From positions 140,126-204,125 of the forward strand of contig CAKTYZ010000004.1 in assembly GCA_934635225.1 (NCBI GenBank): a DNA stretch of 64,000 bases, read 5' to 3'. Below the pieces are notes generated by a model that was not told the origin of the DNA, ran no database searches, and saw nothing but the letters and a program-made list of their open reading frames with translations. Each line of letters opens with the position of its first letter. Positions within the stretch are counted from its first letter, which is position 1. This DNA is from an uncultured Kiritimatiellota bacterium (lineage in GTDB: Bacteria; Verrucomicrobiota; Kiritimatiellia; RFP12; UBA1067). The translations under genes were made by a program, and so were the position numbers. This document shows positions 8,398 through 16,534 of this stretch, one piece after another.

Positions 8398-10992
8398 TTA
8401 GCGGACGATGAGGCAGATGCCGCGTCTTGACCCGAACTTCAGGGCATTGCCCGACTTGATCAGGAACCATTTTTCGCCAACTTCTCCCGACAAAACGGGT
8501 ACGGCTCCGGCCAGCCCGTCCGTCGTGCGCAGGACGACACGGCTCCGCTCTTGGCTATGCGCCGCGAGATTTTCCGGATCGACGATCTTCACGACGACAT
8601 TCTCCCCGAACGAAAGTGCCGCGTTGACGGTCAGCGGCTGAGCATCCGCTGCAAACAGGTCGGCGACCGTGACCCGGAGTTCCTTCGTCACCGTCAACGT
8701 TTTGCATTTGATTGTGCCGCCAAGTCCAGCCAACGTCGAAACAGTCAGTGACATTCCTTCAGCCGCGAGCGTTGCGTCCGGCCGAACCGTCAGCGGCGTG
8801 TTTTCGGGGAACGACTTCTCGCCCCTGATCCTTAGCACGCCGGCCTCAACAATCGTGCCGCCCGTATAGGCGTTGATGCCGCTCAGTCCCAAAGCAGGAG
8901 TTCCTCGCTTCACGAGCTTGCCGCCCGCACGGTCTTCTTTCGTCAGCGCGTAGGAGCATTCGTAGCGTGTCGCGCCGTCTGCCGAGCGCACGAACACCTT
9001 CGCCGTCTCGTCGTAGTCACTTCCGGGCGCCAGTATCGAGACGCCCGTCAGTTTCCGCGTCAGCGGGTCGCATTCCGCCACGGCCACCGCGCCGTGACTG
9101 CCGTTCGGGCCTTCGATCTCGACAAACGCAGGTCCGCAATAGGATTCGTTCGCATAAGCCTCATTGTCCGTCGGCAGGGAGACGGACGCGATGCCGCGTC
9201 CCGTCCAGTCGGACAAGTCATTCTTGACGATAAGTTCAGACTCCTCTGAGACCGTCACATTCGCCGATTCCGCCTTCAGTTCGGACAAGTCAACGACCAT
9301 CCCCTGTTCTCCGAGTACCCAATGTTGTGGCGCGGCTTGATCCGCATTCAGGTAGTTTTCCGCCCACGACGCCCAGAACGTCGGCTTGATTACGCCACCG
9401 TTGGCAAAGACGCCGCTTGCGGACGCCTCTTCAGCATTCCCGCAGTACAAGCGCCCCACCTTCAGAACGCCACCGTCCGTAATGATTACGTGGCTTGTCG
9501 CCACGCCCCTCTCGGGGCCGAGAATCACCTTGGCCGTCTCATAGAACGAGCCTTCACCCGTGAGGGCGAGAACGCCCGTCGCGCCATCGCCGTTTGCGAG
9601 TTTCGTCACTTTTGTTCGATCATAGGCGTAATCGCTCTCCGCCGTGAAACGTCCGCCGCCGCTGACACGAATCAGCGAGCGACTCGGCACGCCCCCTTTG
9701 TCATTCGTGGCCGTAATCACCCCGTTCGTCGCACGGATCTCGCCGCCGTCCACCAGGACAAGGGAGGAGGACCCCGTGCCCGATCCAATGTTCAGCAGAC
9801 TGGCGAAGTCCGCAGAACCGCCCGAGACCACGAAGGCGGAATAGGTCCCTTCGGTCTGTCCCAGCCGGACAATCCAACCGCTGGCATCTGTCGTTTTGAA
9901 ATTGCCTGCCGTTTGATAAACTGCGCAGGGTTCCGCGACCTTCCCCGTAGCGCCCAAACGCAACATATTGTCAATCGTGAAATCGTTTGAGATGAAAGTT
10001 GTGCCGCCTTGGAAGAAGACACTTGCCGTCGTCTTGAACGGTCCGTCAAAATAATGGAAGCCCTTGCCCGTCAAGACAACGTCTGCCGTCGCGTCTGTTT
10101 TACCGCTCATGCGTGAAACATAAGCGGACTTGAGCTGAGAGATTTTCAGCTCTTTCTCAATGGTTACGGGCTTGGCAATGCTGTTTTCACCAGCATACAT
10201 CCCTTTGAACTCTCCGCCGGAGAAAACGACTTTGCAATTCAGCTTTTCAATGGCAAACATTCCGAGCCAACCGCCTTCCATCACGAGCGTCGTTTCGTCC
10301 GGACTCTCGAACACAGGGGCGCTCTGGCAGGCAATAACCCCTGCCTTGTTGACGATCTCGCCTTTGGTTATGTGCAACGACTTGCTGCTTCGCAACATCC
10401 AGTTCAAGTTCTTGCCGCTACCGAGATCCACGCGTGTCAAGGTATGGCCGGCAAGGTCTATTTTGGCATTGACGCCAAAACGTGACGGCACGGCGATGCA
10501 AGCGTCGCCCGAGAGCGTCAGCGATTCCAGCATATTGTCGTTTTGAGTCGAACCGTCTCCGGAATCGGTATATCGAAACGCCCCCTTGCCGTCCACGCCC
10601 TGACCACGAATCGTGACGTCATGCCCGGCAAAGAAGACAGTGTCCCAGCCGCCGGGATTGGCGAAGTTGAGATGTAGCGTCGCCGCGTCACCCGTCACCT
10701 CGATTTTCGTGCCCGTGCCGACGGCCCCCGCGTCCTTTAGCGTCAGTGTTCCCGCCTGGACGTCGACCGCGCCCGTGAACGCCGTTGTCGCCGCCGTCAG
10801 CACGGCCTCGCCAACGCCGGTCTTGACAAGTTGGCTCACATCGCCCGGCAAGGGCTGGTCGTAGGTCACGCTTTCGCGGGTGTCCAACGTGAGAACGCCG
10901 TTGACGACGGTCGGAAACTCCGCCGCAAAGGCAAGTCCGTGCAGTGTGGCCGCCAACGCGGCACAAGACAGTCTGAATCTGAATGCGTTCAT
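8398..10992 (-). CDS. Large secreted passenger protein with autotransporter-associated strand repeats
   Basis: 864 residues with a signal peptide (ALA..FAA, about residue 23). Most of the chain is low-complexity beta-helix-like sequence rich in Gly, Ser, Thr and Val. It includes canonical strand-repeat signatures such as VKTGVGEAVLTA near the N-terminus and LVKRGTPALGLSGINAYTGG near residue 730. No outer-membrane barrel is seen, so this is not a classical type V autotransporter. The chain ends FGSRRGICLIVR. The start overlaps the stop of the beta-helix enzyme gene (ATGA at 10989-10992), so both are expressed together; a surface adhesin or glycan-binding role is inferred. Confidence 0.8.
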   Translation of the reverse strand: MNAFRFRLSCAALAATLHGLAFAAEFPTVVNGVLTLDTRESVTYDQPLPGDVSQLVKTGVGEAVLTAATTAFTGAVDVQAGTLTLKDAGAVGTGTKIEVTGDAATLHLNFANPGGWDTVFFAGHDVTIRGQGVDGKGAFRYTDSGDGSTQNDNMLESLTLSGDACIAVPSRFGVNAKIDLAGHTLTRVDLGSGKNLNWMLRSSKSLHITKGEIVNKAGVIACQSAPVFESPDETTLVMEGGWLGMFAIEKLNCKVVFSGGEFKGMYAGENSIAKPVTIEKELKISQLKSAYVSRMSGKTDATADVVLTGKGFHYFDGPFKTTASVFFQGGTTFISNDFTIDNMLRLGATGKVAEPCAVYQTAGNFKTTDASGWIVRLGQTEGTYSAFVVSGGSADFASLLNIGSGTGSSSLVLVDGGEIRATNGVITATNDKGGVPSRSLIRVSGGGRFTAESDYAYDRTKVTKLANGDGATGVLALTGEGSFYETAKVILGPERGVATSHVIITDGGVLKVGRLYCGNAEEASASGVFANGGVIKPTFWASWAENYLNADQAAPQHWVLGEQGMVVDLSELKAESANVTVSEESELIVKNDLSDWTGRGIASVSLPTDNEAYANESYCGPAFVEIEGPNGSHGAVAVAECDPLTRKLTGVSILAPGSDYDETAKVFVRSADGATRYECSYALTKEDRAGGKLVKRGTPALGLSGINAYTGGTIVEAGVLRIRGEKSFPENTPLTVRPDATLAAEGMSLTVSTLAGLGGTIKCKTLTVTKELRVTVADLFAADAQPLTVNAALSFGENVVVKIVDPENLAAHSQERSRVVLRTTDGLAGAVPVLSGEVGEKWFLIKSGNALKFGSRRGICLIVR

Positions 10993-12656
10993 CGTTTTTG
11001 TTCCTTGTTGTTGTCTGTGTGTTGTTTTGAAATCTTGGACTCGATAAACTCGACTTTGCCGCAGCTGGCGTCCGGCACGGGATACTTGCCGCAGCCGATG
11101 AACGTGTTGTTCTCAAAGCGGATGCGGTCGAAAATCGGATAAGTCGAGGTCTCCCATCCCTGCGCATAGCTCGGCTGGCGGAGATAGGTCGAAAGGAAGA
11201 TCACCTCATCCCGATTCTTGCCTCGGGCGCCGGCCTGGCAGTTGTCGAACGTGCAGTTGCGCACGACGCAGTTCGTGACACCAACGCCCTCGCACCAGAG
11301 GTCTTCCGTCCAGCCGGTCATGATCTTCAGCGCCTCGTTCTCGGTGTGCCAGAAGCGGCAGTTCTCGATCAGCACGTCGTTGCACTGGATGATTACGCCG
11401 CGTGCGCGGTTGCCTCCGAAGGTGCAGTTCTTCAGCGTCACGCCGTCCGAACAGTACGAGCGGTTGAAGAGGACGAAGCCGTACTTGTGCGTCTTGGACG
11501 GAACCGGACCGTCAAAGAAGACAACTGCCATCTGGGGTTTGCCCTCCACGGGCTCTTTGCGGATGACTCGGCGAACCGCATTCGCACAGGGCGAATAGTC
11601 GGCGTTGCGGATCTCGACCACGTCCCCGACGTCGAGCGCCCTCGCCCCGTTCCGCACCTCCATCGAATCAGATCCGAGCACTGCCGGCGCCCAGGCCGTG
11701 ACGTCGTGGACATTGAGGCAGTCGTCCGCCCCCAACGCGAAGTCGCAATCCTCAAGCCGCAGGTTCCCTCGCGACTTCACCACATGCACATGGTCGGCCG
11801 TGCAGGAGATGACGCGCTTCGGGTCGTCCGCCGGCGGGCGGATCGTCACGCGCCGGAACAGCGTGTCGCGCTGTTTGCCGGCAATCACGAATGCAGCACC
11901 GGGACAGGAAAGGATGTGCACATCCTCGACCGTCAGTCCGCTGTTCGAGGCGAGCTGGAAGCAATGACGGTCGTAGTAGTAATGCTGCGCGCGCCAAACC
12001 GATCCGGTCGGCAGATTCGCCGCGCCCTTGAGAATGCGCAGGACATTGTCCGAAAGCCACTCCTTCTGCACGTCCTTTCGTGGGCCGACCCACGACATGT
12101 CGACGCCGCGTCCGAGGTTGGACAGTGCGGAACCGACCGCCCGCGCCTCCTCGTCCCAGGCGCTCAGGTAGGCGATGCGCACGTCTCGGCGAGGAAACCG
12201 CTTGTAGTCGATGAATTCAAGGTCGTAGTGTTTGTCGTTGGCCGTCCGCACCTTCACGAGGCTTCCGAGTGGATCCTTCTCCCAGTCCCAATCGACGGAC
12301 AGGTTTCGGATTGTGGTTCGTTCGCAGTCCATCACGCGGAAACTCTCCCCCTTCTTGCGGTGGAAGACGAATTTCGCGCCCCCGCCGTCGAACGTGAATC
12401 CGTGCAGCCGCTCCATCCAAATGGGCGTGTCTGATGTGAAGCGATATGTGCCGGGGGCGACTTTCAGGCAGACCGCCTTGCTCTTGCGGCAATGCCCAAG
12501 GGCCTTGTTCAGCGCGGGGACATTGTCCGCCGCTGCGCTGGAGACGCCAAAGGCGGCAGCCTCAACGACCGCGCCCTGCGGCGGCTCTGCGGCATGCGCG
12601 AATGCGCACGCCAAAAGCGCGCCAATGTTCAATGTGACTGTCTGTTTCCTGTGCAT
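10989..12656 (-). CDS. Secreted right-handed beta-helix enzyme, GH110-like
   Basis: 555 residues. A signal peptide (HAAEPP, residue about 23) is followed by a parallel beta-helix with many short Asn/Cys-rich rungs (NCTF, NCRF, NNTF). The motif GADDCLNVH and the TADHVHVVKSRG stretch resemble family GH110 exo-alpha-1,3-galactosidases, which remove terminal galactose such as that of the blood-group B antigen. A polysaccharide lyase is an alternative. The motif fit is good but no alignment was run. Its start lies 35 bp inside the left inverted repeat of the recombinase cassette (12691-12720), so its promoter region is exactly what an inversion would change. RBS AAGGAAAG precedes the ATG. Confidence 0.75.
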   Translation of the reverse strand: MHRKQTVTLNIGALLACAFAHAAEPPQGAVVEAAAFGVSSAAADNVPALNKALGHCRKSKAVCLKVAPGTYRFTSDTPIWMERLHGFTFDGGGAKFVFHRKKGESFRVMDCERTTIRNLSVDWDWEKDPLGSLVKVRTANDKHYDLEFIDYKRFPRRDVRIAYLSAWDEEARAVGSALSNLGRGVDMSWVGPRKDVQKEWLSDNVLRILKGAANLPTGSVWRAQHYYYDRHCFQLASNSGLTVEDVHILSCPGAAFVIAGKQRDTLFRRVTIRPPADDPKRVISCTADHVHVVKSRGNLRLEDCDFALGADDCLNVHDVTAWAPAVLGSDSMEVRNGARALDVGDVVEIRNADYSPCANAVRRVIRKEPVEGKPQMAVVFFDGPVPSKTHKYGFVLFNRSYCSDGVTLKNCTFGGNRARGVIIQCNDVLIENCRFWHTENEALKIMTGWTEDLWCEGVGVTNCVVRNCTFDNCQAGARGKNRDEVIFLSTYLRQPSYAQGWETSTYPIFDRIRFENNTFIGCGKYPVPDASCGKVEFIESKISKQHTDNNKEQKR

Positions 12657-12690
12657 GGTCTTTCCTTAAGTCAATCGGCATCGTCGCCTC

Positions 12691-12720
12691 CGCAAAAAAG
12701 TGTACCATTTCGCGGAGACA
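12691..12720 (+). repeat. Left inverted repeat of recombinase cassette
   Basis: 30 bp, inverted copy at 13746-13775 with mismatches only at positions 5 and 23. It contains an imperfect dyad AAAGTGTACCATTT (10 of 14 symmetric positions) centred on GTAC, as expected for the crossover site of a dimeric serine recombinase. It overlaps the position expected for the recombinase gene's -35 box, so binding could also autoregulate. Confidence 0.85.
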
Positions 12721-12761
12721 CGTTTAATGCTATTATTCCCTCCGTTAAAGGAGGAAAATCA

Positions 12762-13556
12762 ATGGCAACAAGTTATGGTTACGCGCGCGTGTCAAGCGCA
12801 GACCAGAATGAAACGCGGCAGATACTCGCCCTGATTGATGCAGGCATCGACCGTTCGCGAATATTTGTCGATCACAGAAGCGGCAAAGACTTCAACCGCC
12901 CGGCTTGGCGGAGACTGCGCCGCTCACTGCGCAGAGGGGACACGCTTGTCGTTCTGTCGCTTGATCGTCTTGGCCGCAACTACTCCGAGATGTTGGACGA
13001 ATGGCGGATTCTTGTCAGGAGCAAAGAGGTCAACATCAAGGTTCTGGATATGCCAATACTTGATACGACGAACAAGTCATGTGGCCTTATCGGAAAAGTC
13101 ATCGCAGAGATCGTTCTTCAACTTCTCTCATTCGTCGCAGAGAACGAGAGACGGAACATTCGCGAACGCCAACAACAGGGAATCGCCGCAGCCAAGGCAC
13201 GAGGCGTCCAGTTTGGCCGTCCGAAACGAGAACTGCCGCCGCAATTTGCAACCATCATGCAGCGTGTCATCCGAGGCGAGATGACAAAAACCGAAGCGGC
13301 TATGCGATGCAACATGGCCGAAAGCACCTTCCGCAGCAAACTTCAGCGGCATCAGATCGCCCTTCGGCGGACTTGTCGCAGCGGCCCAGAAGCGGAAGAA
13401 AGCCCTCTTCCCAAGGACAACGCCGTGCGCTTTGCGGGTCAAAGCCAGGGGTCCAAGCCTCGCCAACCGCAAATGAACGCGTTCTCCTGCCCAAGTGAAC
13501 GCGTTCTCTTAGGTAAACGAACGCGTTCTCTCTCCCAAACGAACGCGTTCTCTTGA
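12762..13556 (+). CDS. Serine recombinase of the Hin/Pin DNA-invertase type
   Basis: 264 residues. The resolvase domain begins YARVSSADQN with the catalytic Ser11. Active-site arginines lie in the RSGKDFNRPAW region and LDRLGRN. A helix-turn-helix follows (MTKTEAAMRCNMAESTFRSKL, about residues 175-200). These enzymes invert or resolve DNA between short dyad sites. The ATG at 12762 is chosen because AAAGGAGG lies 8 bases upstream. A TATTAT -10 is at 12731-12736, with its -35 region inside the left inverted repeat. The last 30 or so residues (from MNAFS) are encoded by the first four 22-bp repeat units and cycle through frames, so this tail is probably not functional protein. It runs opposite to both flanking genes. 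Confidence 0.92.
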   Translation: MATSYGYARVSSADQNETRQILALIDAGIDRSRIFVDHRSGKDFNRPAWRRLRRSLRRGDTLVVLSLDRLGRNYSEMLDEWRILVRSKEVNIKVLDMPILDTTNKSCGLIGKVIAEIVLQLLSFVAENERRNIRERQQQGIAAAKARGVQFGRPKRELPPQFATIMQRVIRGEMTKTEAAMRCNMAESTFRSKLQRHQIALRRTCRSGPEAEESPLPKDNAVRFAGQSQGSKPRQPQMNAFSCPSERVLLGKRTRSLSQTNAFS

Positions 13557-13616
13557 GTGAATGAACGCGTTCACTTGCATCAGAGAACGCGTTCACTTGT
13601 GGCGGAGAACGCGTTC
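13475..13616. repeat. Seven-copy palindromic iteron array, 22-bp period
   Basis: GAACGCGTTC occurs at 13475, 13497, 13519, 13541, 13563, 13585 and 13607, always exactly 22 bp apart. The fullest form is AAGTGAACGCGTTCACTT. The right flank is TC in copies 1-4 and AC in copies 5-7. 22 bp is about two helical turns, so all sites face one side of the DNA. The array overlaps the 3' end of the recombinase gene and continues 60 bp past its stop. It looks like a multi-site protein-binding array, possibly an enhancer for the recombinase. Confidence 0.9.
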
Positions 13617-13619
13617 ACT

Positions 13620-13704
13620 TCGTCTTCGCCCTGCAGAGAAAGGGCATTGAGGAACTCGCAACCGTGGTCGAGCATTACGAAGAAGTCCGAGCCAAGCCAT
13701 TTTA
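13620..13704 (+). pseudogene. Short orphan reading frame, possible relic C-terminus
   Basis: After the last iteron one frame reads FVFALQRKGIEELATVVEHY and ends EEVRAKPF-stop at 13704. The amphipathic, charged composition looks like genuine protein, unlike the repeat-encoded tail before it. It could be the original C-terminus of the recombinase, displaced by repeat expansion, or a relic of another gene. No start is available. Confidence 0.35.
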
Positions 13705-13710
13705 GGGCAT

Positions 13711-13740
13711 TTGCATGACGGACATGTTTTTTGATATACT
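13711..13740 (+). promoter_or_regulatory. Outward promoter inside the right end of the cassette
   Basis: TTGCAT (13711-13716), N18, TATACT (13735-13740), pointing rightward into the right inverted repeat, with a start near 13747. In the present orientation it would give antisense RNA over the acyltransferase 3' end. After inversion it would face the GH110-like operon starting at 12656. Confidence 0.5.
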
Positions 13741-13745
13741 TGCAT

Positions 13746-13775
13746 TGTCTCCACGAAATGGTACACTTTTCTGCG
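13746..13775 (-). repeat. Right inverted repeat of recombinase cassette
   Basis: Inverted copy of 12691-12720 (28/30). It ends 11 bp before the stop codon of the acyltransferase gene at 13787. Confidence 0.85.
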
Positions 13776-13786
13776 ATATAAGGCGG

Positions 13787-14986
13787 TCATGCGCCTTCCC
13801 CCTTGAGCGCACGGCGAATCCGCAACACGAAGACAAACTCAACCACAACCAGAACCGCGACCGCAAAAGGCTGGTAGTGGTTTGTCCCCAGAAGATGCGG
13901 CAATCCGCTTCCCAGCAAGTTTGCCAACGATACGGCCACGGGCTTGAAGAAGTCTTCCAGCAGATAAGCCGTTAGCGCAAACTGTCCGAAAAGGATAAAG
14001 ATGCCGAATCCGCGCCGGACCCTCCAAATGTCCGTCAGCACATAGAGGACGGCCAGCAGCAATGCGCTCCAGCCCATTGCCTGTGCCGTGAACGAGACGG
14101 TGTAGACGTGCTTGATCAACTTCACGCCGCACAAGCCAAGCAGCCAGCCGATGAGAAGAAGACCCGCGCCGTAAAGGAAGAGGTTTCGCGCCTTTGCCCA
14201 CATAGGCTTTTCTTCCTGCAAGATTTTCGTCGCGTAATAGCCGCAAAACGTCATGAAGACGAACATGATCGACGTCAAATACCATGTGTAGTGGATTTCG
14301 CCGCCACGGGCAAGCACATCTGGCGAAATCGCCGCCGGGTCACAAAGGATCCCATACTGCCGAATCTCCGACATCGTTTCGGACATCGCCGGCATGATCC
14401 GGCAGAGGACATTCTGTTCGACGACTGCCGCGATGTTCCCATTGAGCGAATAGTCGCCAAAGAAATGCATCAGGAACCCGTAGCCGGCAAAGCAGGCGAC
14501 CGGAATCGCCAGCCGAAGCAAACGCGAATGGATGAAAATCGCGCACGCGACGCCCAGATAGCCGACGGCGATCGCCTGCAGCGTGTTGTCATACAGGCGA
14601 ATGCGATTCCAGTCGAAGCTGAGGATGCGCCCTTGAACAAGCAGTCCAAGGCCCCAAAGCATCGCCACGCGCCCAAGGACATGTCGAGTATACGCCGCGT
14701 CCGCACGGCCGCCGCTTTTCGCCAGACGCCGCTCAAGCGAAAGCGGAATCGCCGCGCCGCAGATGAAGATGAAGAGCGGCATGATGAGGTCGTACGCCGT
14801 GAAGCCTTCCCACGGGTGGTTCAGTTGGGCGACCCATGACTCAGGCAACCCCCAGACCCTGTCAATCACGCGAAGGATCGGCACGGCAACCGTCAGGAAG
14901 ACCATGTCGAGACCCCTCAGGGAATCCAACGAAAAGAGACGCCCTTGCATGGAAATGGGACCGCTCCCGGCGCTTTCATTCTTCAT
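13787..14986 (-). CDS. NagX/HGSNAT-like membrane acyltransferase (DUF5009 type)
   Basis: About 399 residues with roughly ten hydrophobic segments. The N-terminal signature RLFSLDSLRGLD and HPWEGFTAYDLIMPLFIF is typical of the heparan-alpha-glucosaminide acetyltransferase-like family. NagX proteins accompany GlcNAc-use genes and probably move acetyl or acyl groups across or at the inner membrane. The frame is open to 15022, but the ATG at 14986 has GGAG nine bases upstream. Its start region overlaps the GH20 stop at 15006, so it is translated after GH20, which supports a shared role in HexNAc metabolism. Confidence 0.85.
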   Translation of the reverse strand: MKNESAGSGPISMQGRLFSLDSLRGLDMVFLTVAVPILRVIDRVWGLPESWVAQLNHPWEGFTAYDLIMPLFIFICGAAIPLSLERRLAKSGGRADAAYTRHVLGRVAMLWGLGLLVQGRILSFDWNRIRLYDNTLQAIAVGYLGVACAIFIHSRLLRLAIPVACFAGYGFLMHFFGDYSLNGNIAAVVEQNVLCRIMPAMSETMSEIRQYGILCDPAAISPDVLARGGEIHYTWYLTSIMFVFMTFCGYYATKILQEEKPMWAKARNLFLYGAGLLLIGWLLGLCGVKLIKHVYTVSFTAQAMGWSALLLAVLYVLTDIWRVRRGFGIFILFGQFALTAYLLEDFFKPVAVSLANLLGSGLPHLLGTNHYQPFAVAVLVVVEFVFVLRIRRALKGEGA

Positions 14987-15005
14987 GATTCCGCTCTCCA
15001 TCCCT

Positions 15006-16475
15006 TTACTCCAACGGCGCACAGTTGACGCCTTGACGGATCAGCCGCGTACGATGGACGCGCATACGCCGCAGAAAGTCGTCGAAAGGCGGTTTCCTGC
15101 GTCCAGTCCAGAACGCCTCGGCAAGTGCGCATCCGCGCGGCCATGTCTTCCACTCAAGGTCGAACCTGTTCCACGTGTACTCAGACCAGCTGCACATTTC
15201 GCCGCCGATGATGCGATGGCCAAGGTTTTCCGGCACGTCCGCGCCAAGATCCAGGGAATGGCATTTCGCCAACGGCACGCACCCGCCGATGTACTGGAAC
15301 GGATCCTCGCGCAAGCCTTGCGCGTAATCAAGATAGCAGAAGACGTTGGGAGCCCGCACGACGTCATGTCCTTTTGACGCAAGGGCGGCTGCCGACAGCC
15401 ACGCGCGCCCCACGCCTGGCTGCGTCTGCCAACGGTTCATGGCAACGAGAGATTGCGGAACGTCCTTCCCGAGAAGGCTTTCGTCCCAGCCAATCGTGCG
15501 CTTGCCGCGCGTGGCGAGGAACTTGACGAAATGACGCATGGCCCAAGGCTGCAATCCGCGCGTACCGTCCAGCCCCTTCTCTCGGATGCGCTTCTGACAT
15601 TTCGGACACGCCTTCCAACGGTCTTGCGGACACTCATCGCCGCCAAGGTGGATGACATCCGACGGAAAGAGGCGGCAAACGTAGTCGAGCACATCCTCCA
15701 TGAACCGAATGGCCCGGTCGTTTCCCACGCACAGGACGTCCTTCTCAACTCCCCAGACGAGACGCGGCGTGCGCTTGGCGAGATTGTCCGGGAAACACGC
15801 GAATTGCGGGTAGGCCGCCAATGCGGCGTAGACATGCCCCGGCAAGTCGATTTCAGGAACGACCTTGATGTGTCTCTCGGCCGCGTAGGCGAGTATCTCC
15901 TTCACGTCGGCCTCCGTATAGAAGTAAGGGCCATAAGGCTGGCCGTCCAAGTCCATCTCGCAACCGCCTTGTTCGGTCTGGCGCAGGTGCGCGCCGTATC
16001 TCGGGCTTGCCGTGCGCACAGCACCATACTCGACAAGCTCGGGATAGCCCGGGACGTCCAGCCGCCAGCCTTGGTCTTCCGTCAGGTGCCAATGCAGGAC
16101 GTTCAGCTTGTGCTGGGCCATTTGGTCCAGCGTCCGCTTGAGGACGTCCTTGCCGAAGAAATGGCGTCCCTCGTCGATCAGGAGCCCCCGCCAACGATAG
16201 GCCGGACGATCCGTGACGCGGGCACAGGCGTAGTCATTCGTGCCGACCGCCAGCTGTCCGAGCGTCTGCCGCGCGTAGAACGCGCCCGCCGCGTCCGAGC
16301 AGGCGATTGTGATGGCGCCTGTCGGGCTGATGTCCAGCACGTAGCCCTCGGCGGGAACCGTCGTGTCCGTCACGACGGCGACCGGCGATGTCTGAGGAAT
16401 CGATCCCTCCCGCGCCTCGACCTCACTTGGCCAAGGCACGAGCGCAAAAGACGCGACAAGCAGCGAACTCAACAT
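15006..16475 (-). CDS. GH20 beta-N-acetylhexosaminidase
   Basis: 489 residues from the preferred start at 16475 (AAAGGATC upstream; the longer frame to 16562 has an unlikely Arg-rich lead). A short signal-like hydrophobic start is followed by a GH20b N-domain (to about 90) and a TIM barrel (RGLLIDEGRHFF onward). The catalytic Asp280-Glu281 pair is in HLGGDE; the substrate-binding WHLTEDQGWR and the late GGEMCSWSEY motif are present. It removes terminal GlcNAc or GalNAc from glycans by the substrate-assisted mechanism. It is coupled with the downstream NagX-like gene. Confidence 0.93.
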   Translation of the reverse strand: MLSSLLVASFALVPWPSEVEAREGSIPQTSPVAVVTDTTVPAEGYVLDISPTGAITIACSDAAGAFYARQTLGQLAVGTNDYACARVTDRPAYRWRGLLIDEGRHFFGKDVLKRTLDQMAQHKLNVLHWHLTEDQGWRLDVPGYPELVEYGAVRTASPRYGAHLRQTEQGGCEMDLDGQPYGPYFYTEADVKEILAYAAERHIKVVPEIDLPGHVYAALAAYPQFACFPDNLAKRTPRLVWGVEKDVLCVGNDRAIRFMEDVLDYVCRLFPSDVIHLGGDECPQDRWKACPKCQKRIREKGLDGTRGLQPWAMRHFVKFLATRGKRTIGWDESLLGKDVPQSLVAMNRWQTQPGVGRAWLSAAALASKGHDVVRAPNVFCYLDYAQGLREDPFQYIGGCVPLAKCHSLDLGADVPENLGHRIIGGEMCSWSEYTWNRFDLEWKTWPRGCALAEAFWTGRRKPPFDDFLRRMRVHRTRLIRQGVNCAPLE

Positions 16476-16534
16476 GACATGATCCTTTCTGCATTTCAGG
16501 GTTTCACAAGGTCTGCGAATCTTCCGCCGCCCCC

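Larger units (their letters stand above)
12691..13775. mobile_element. Serine-recombinase cassette bounded by 30-bp inverted repeats (putative invertible DNA)
   Basis: 1,085 bp bounded by two near-identical inverted 30-mers (28/30 matches). It holds one plus-strand recombinase gene, a 7-copy palindromic repeat array and an outward promoter next to the right repeat. No target-site duplication is evident outside the repeats. It could be an invertible segment (favoured, because a Hin/Pin-type recombinase is encoded) or an unusual small transposable element. The flanking minus-strand genes are intact: the left repeat abuts the 5' leader of the GH110-like gene and the right one abuts the 3' end of the acyltransferase gene. 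Confidence 0.75.

Noticed and set aside
8398..10992. Classical type V autotransporter
   Set aside because: No C-terminal outer-membrane barrel; the chain ends in a short hydrophobic-Arg tail.
13475..13616. Iteron array as a CRISPR
   Set aside because: Units are perfect short palindromes with 12-bp gaps, far too short for CRISPR repeats and spacers, and no cas gene is present.
12691..13775. Cassette as an ordinary IS element
   Set aside because: No DDE transposase or TnpB, and no target duplication outside the repeats; kept only as an alternative in the entry.
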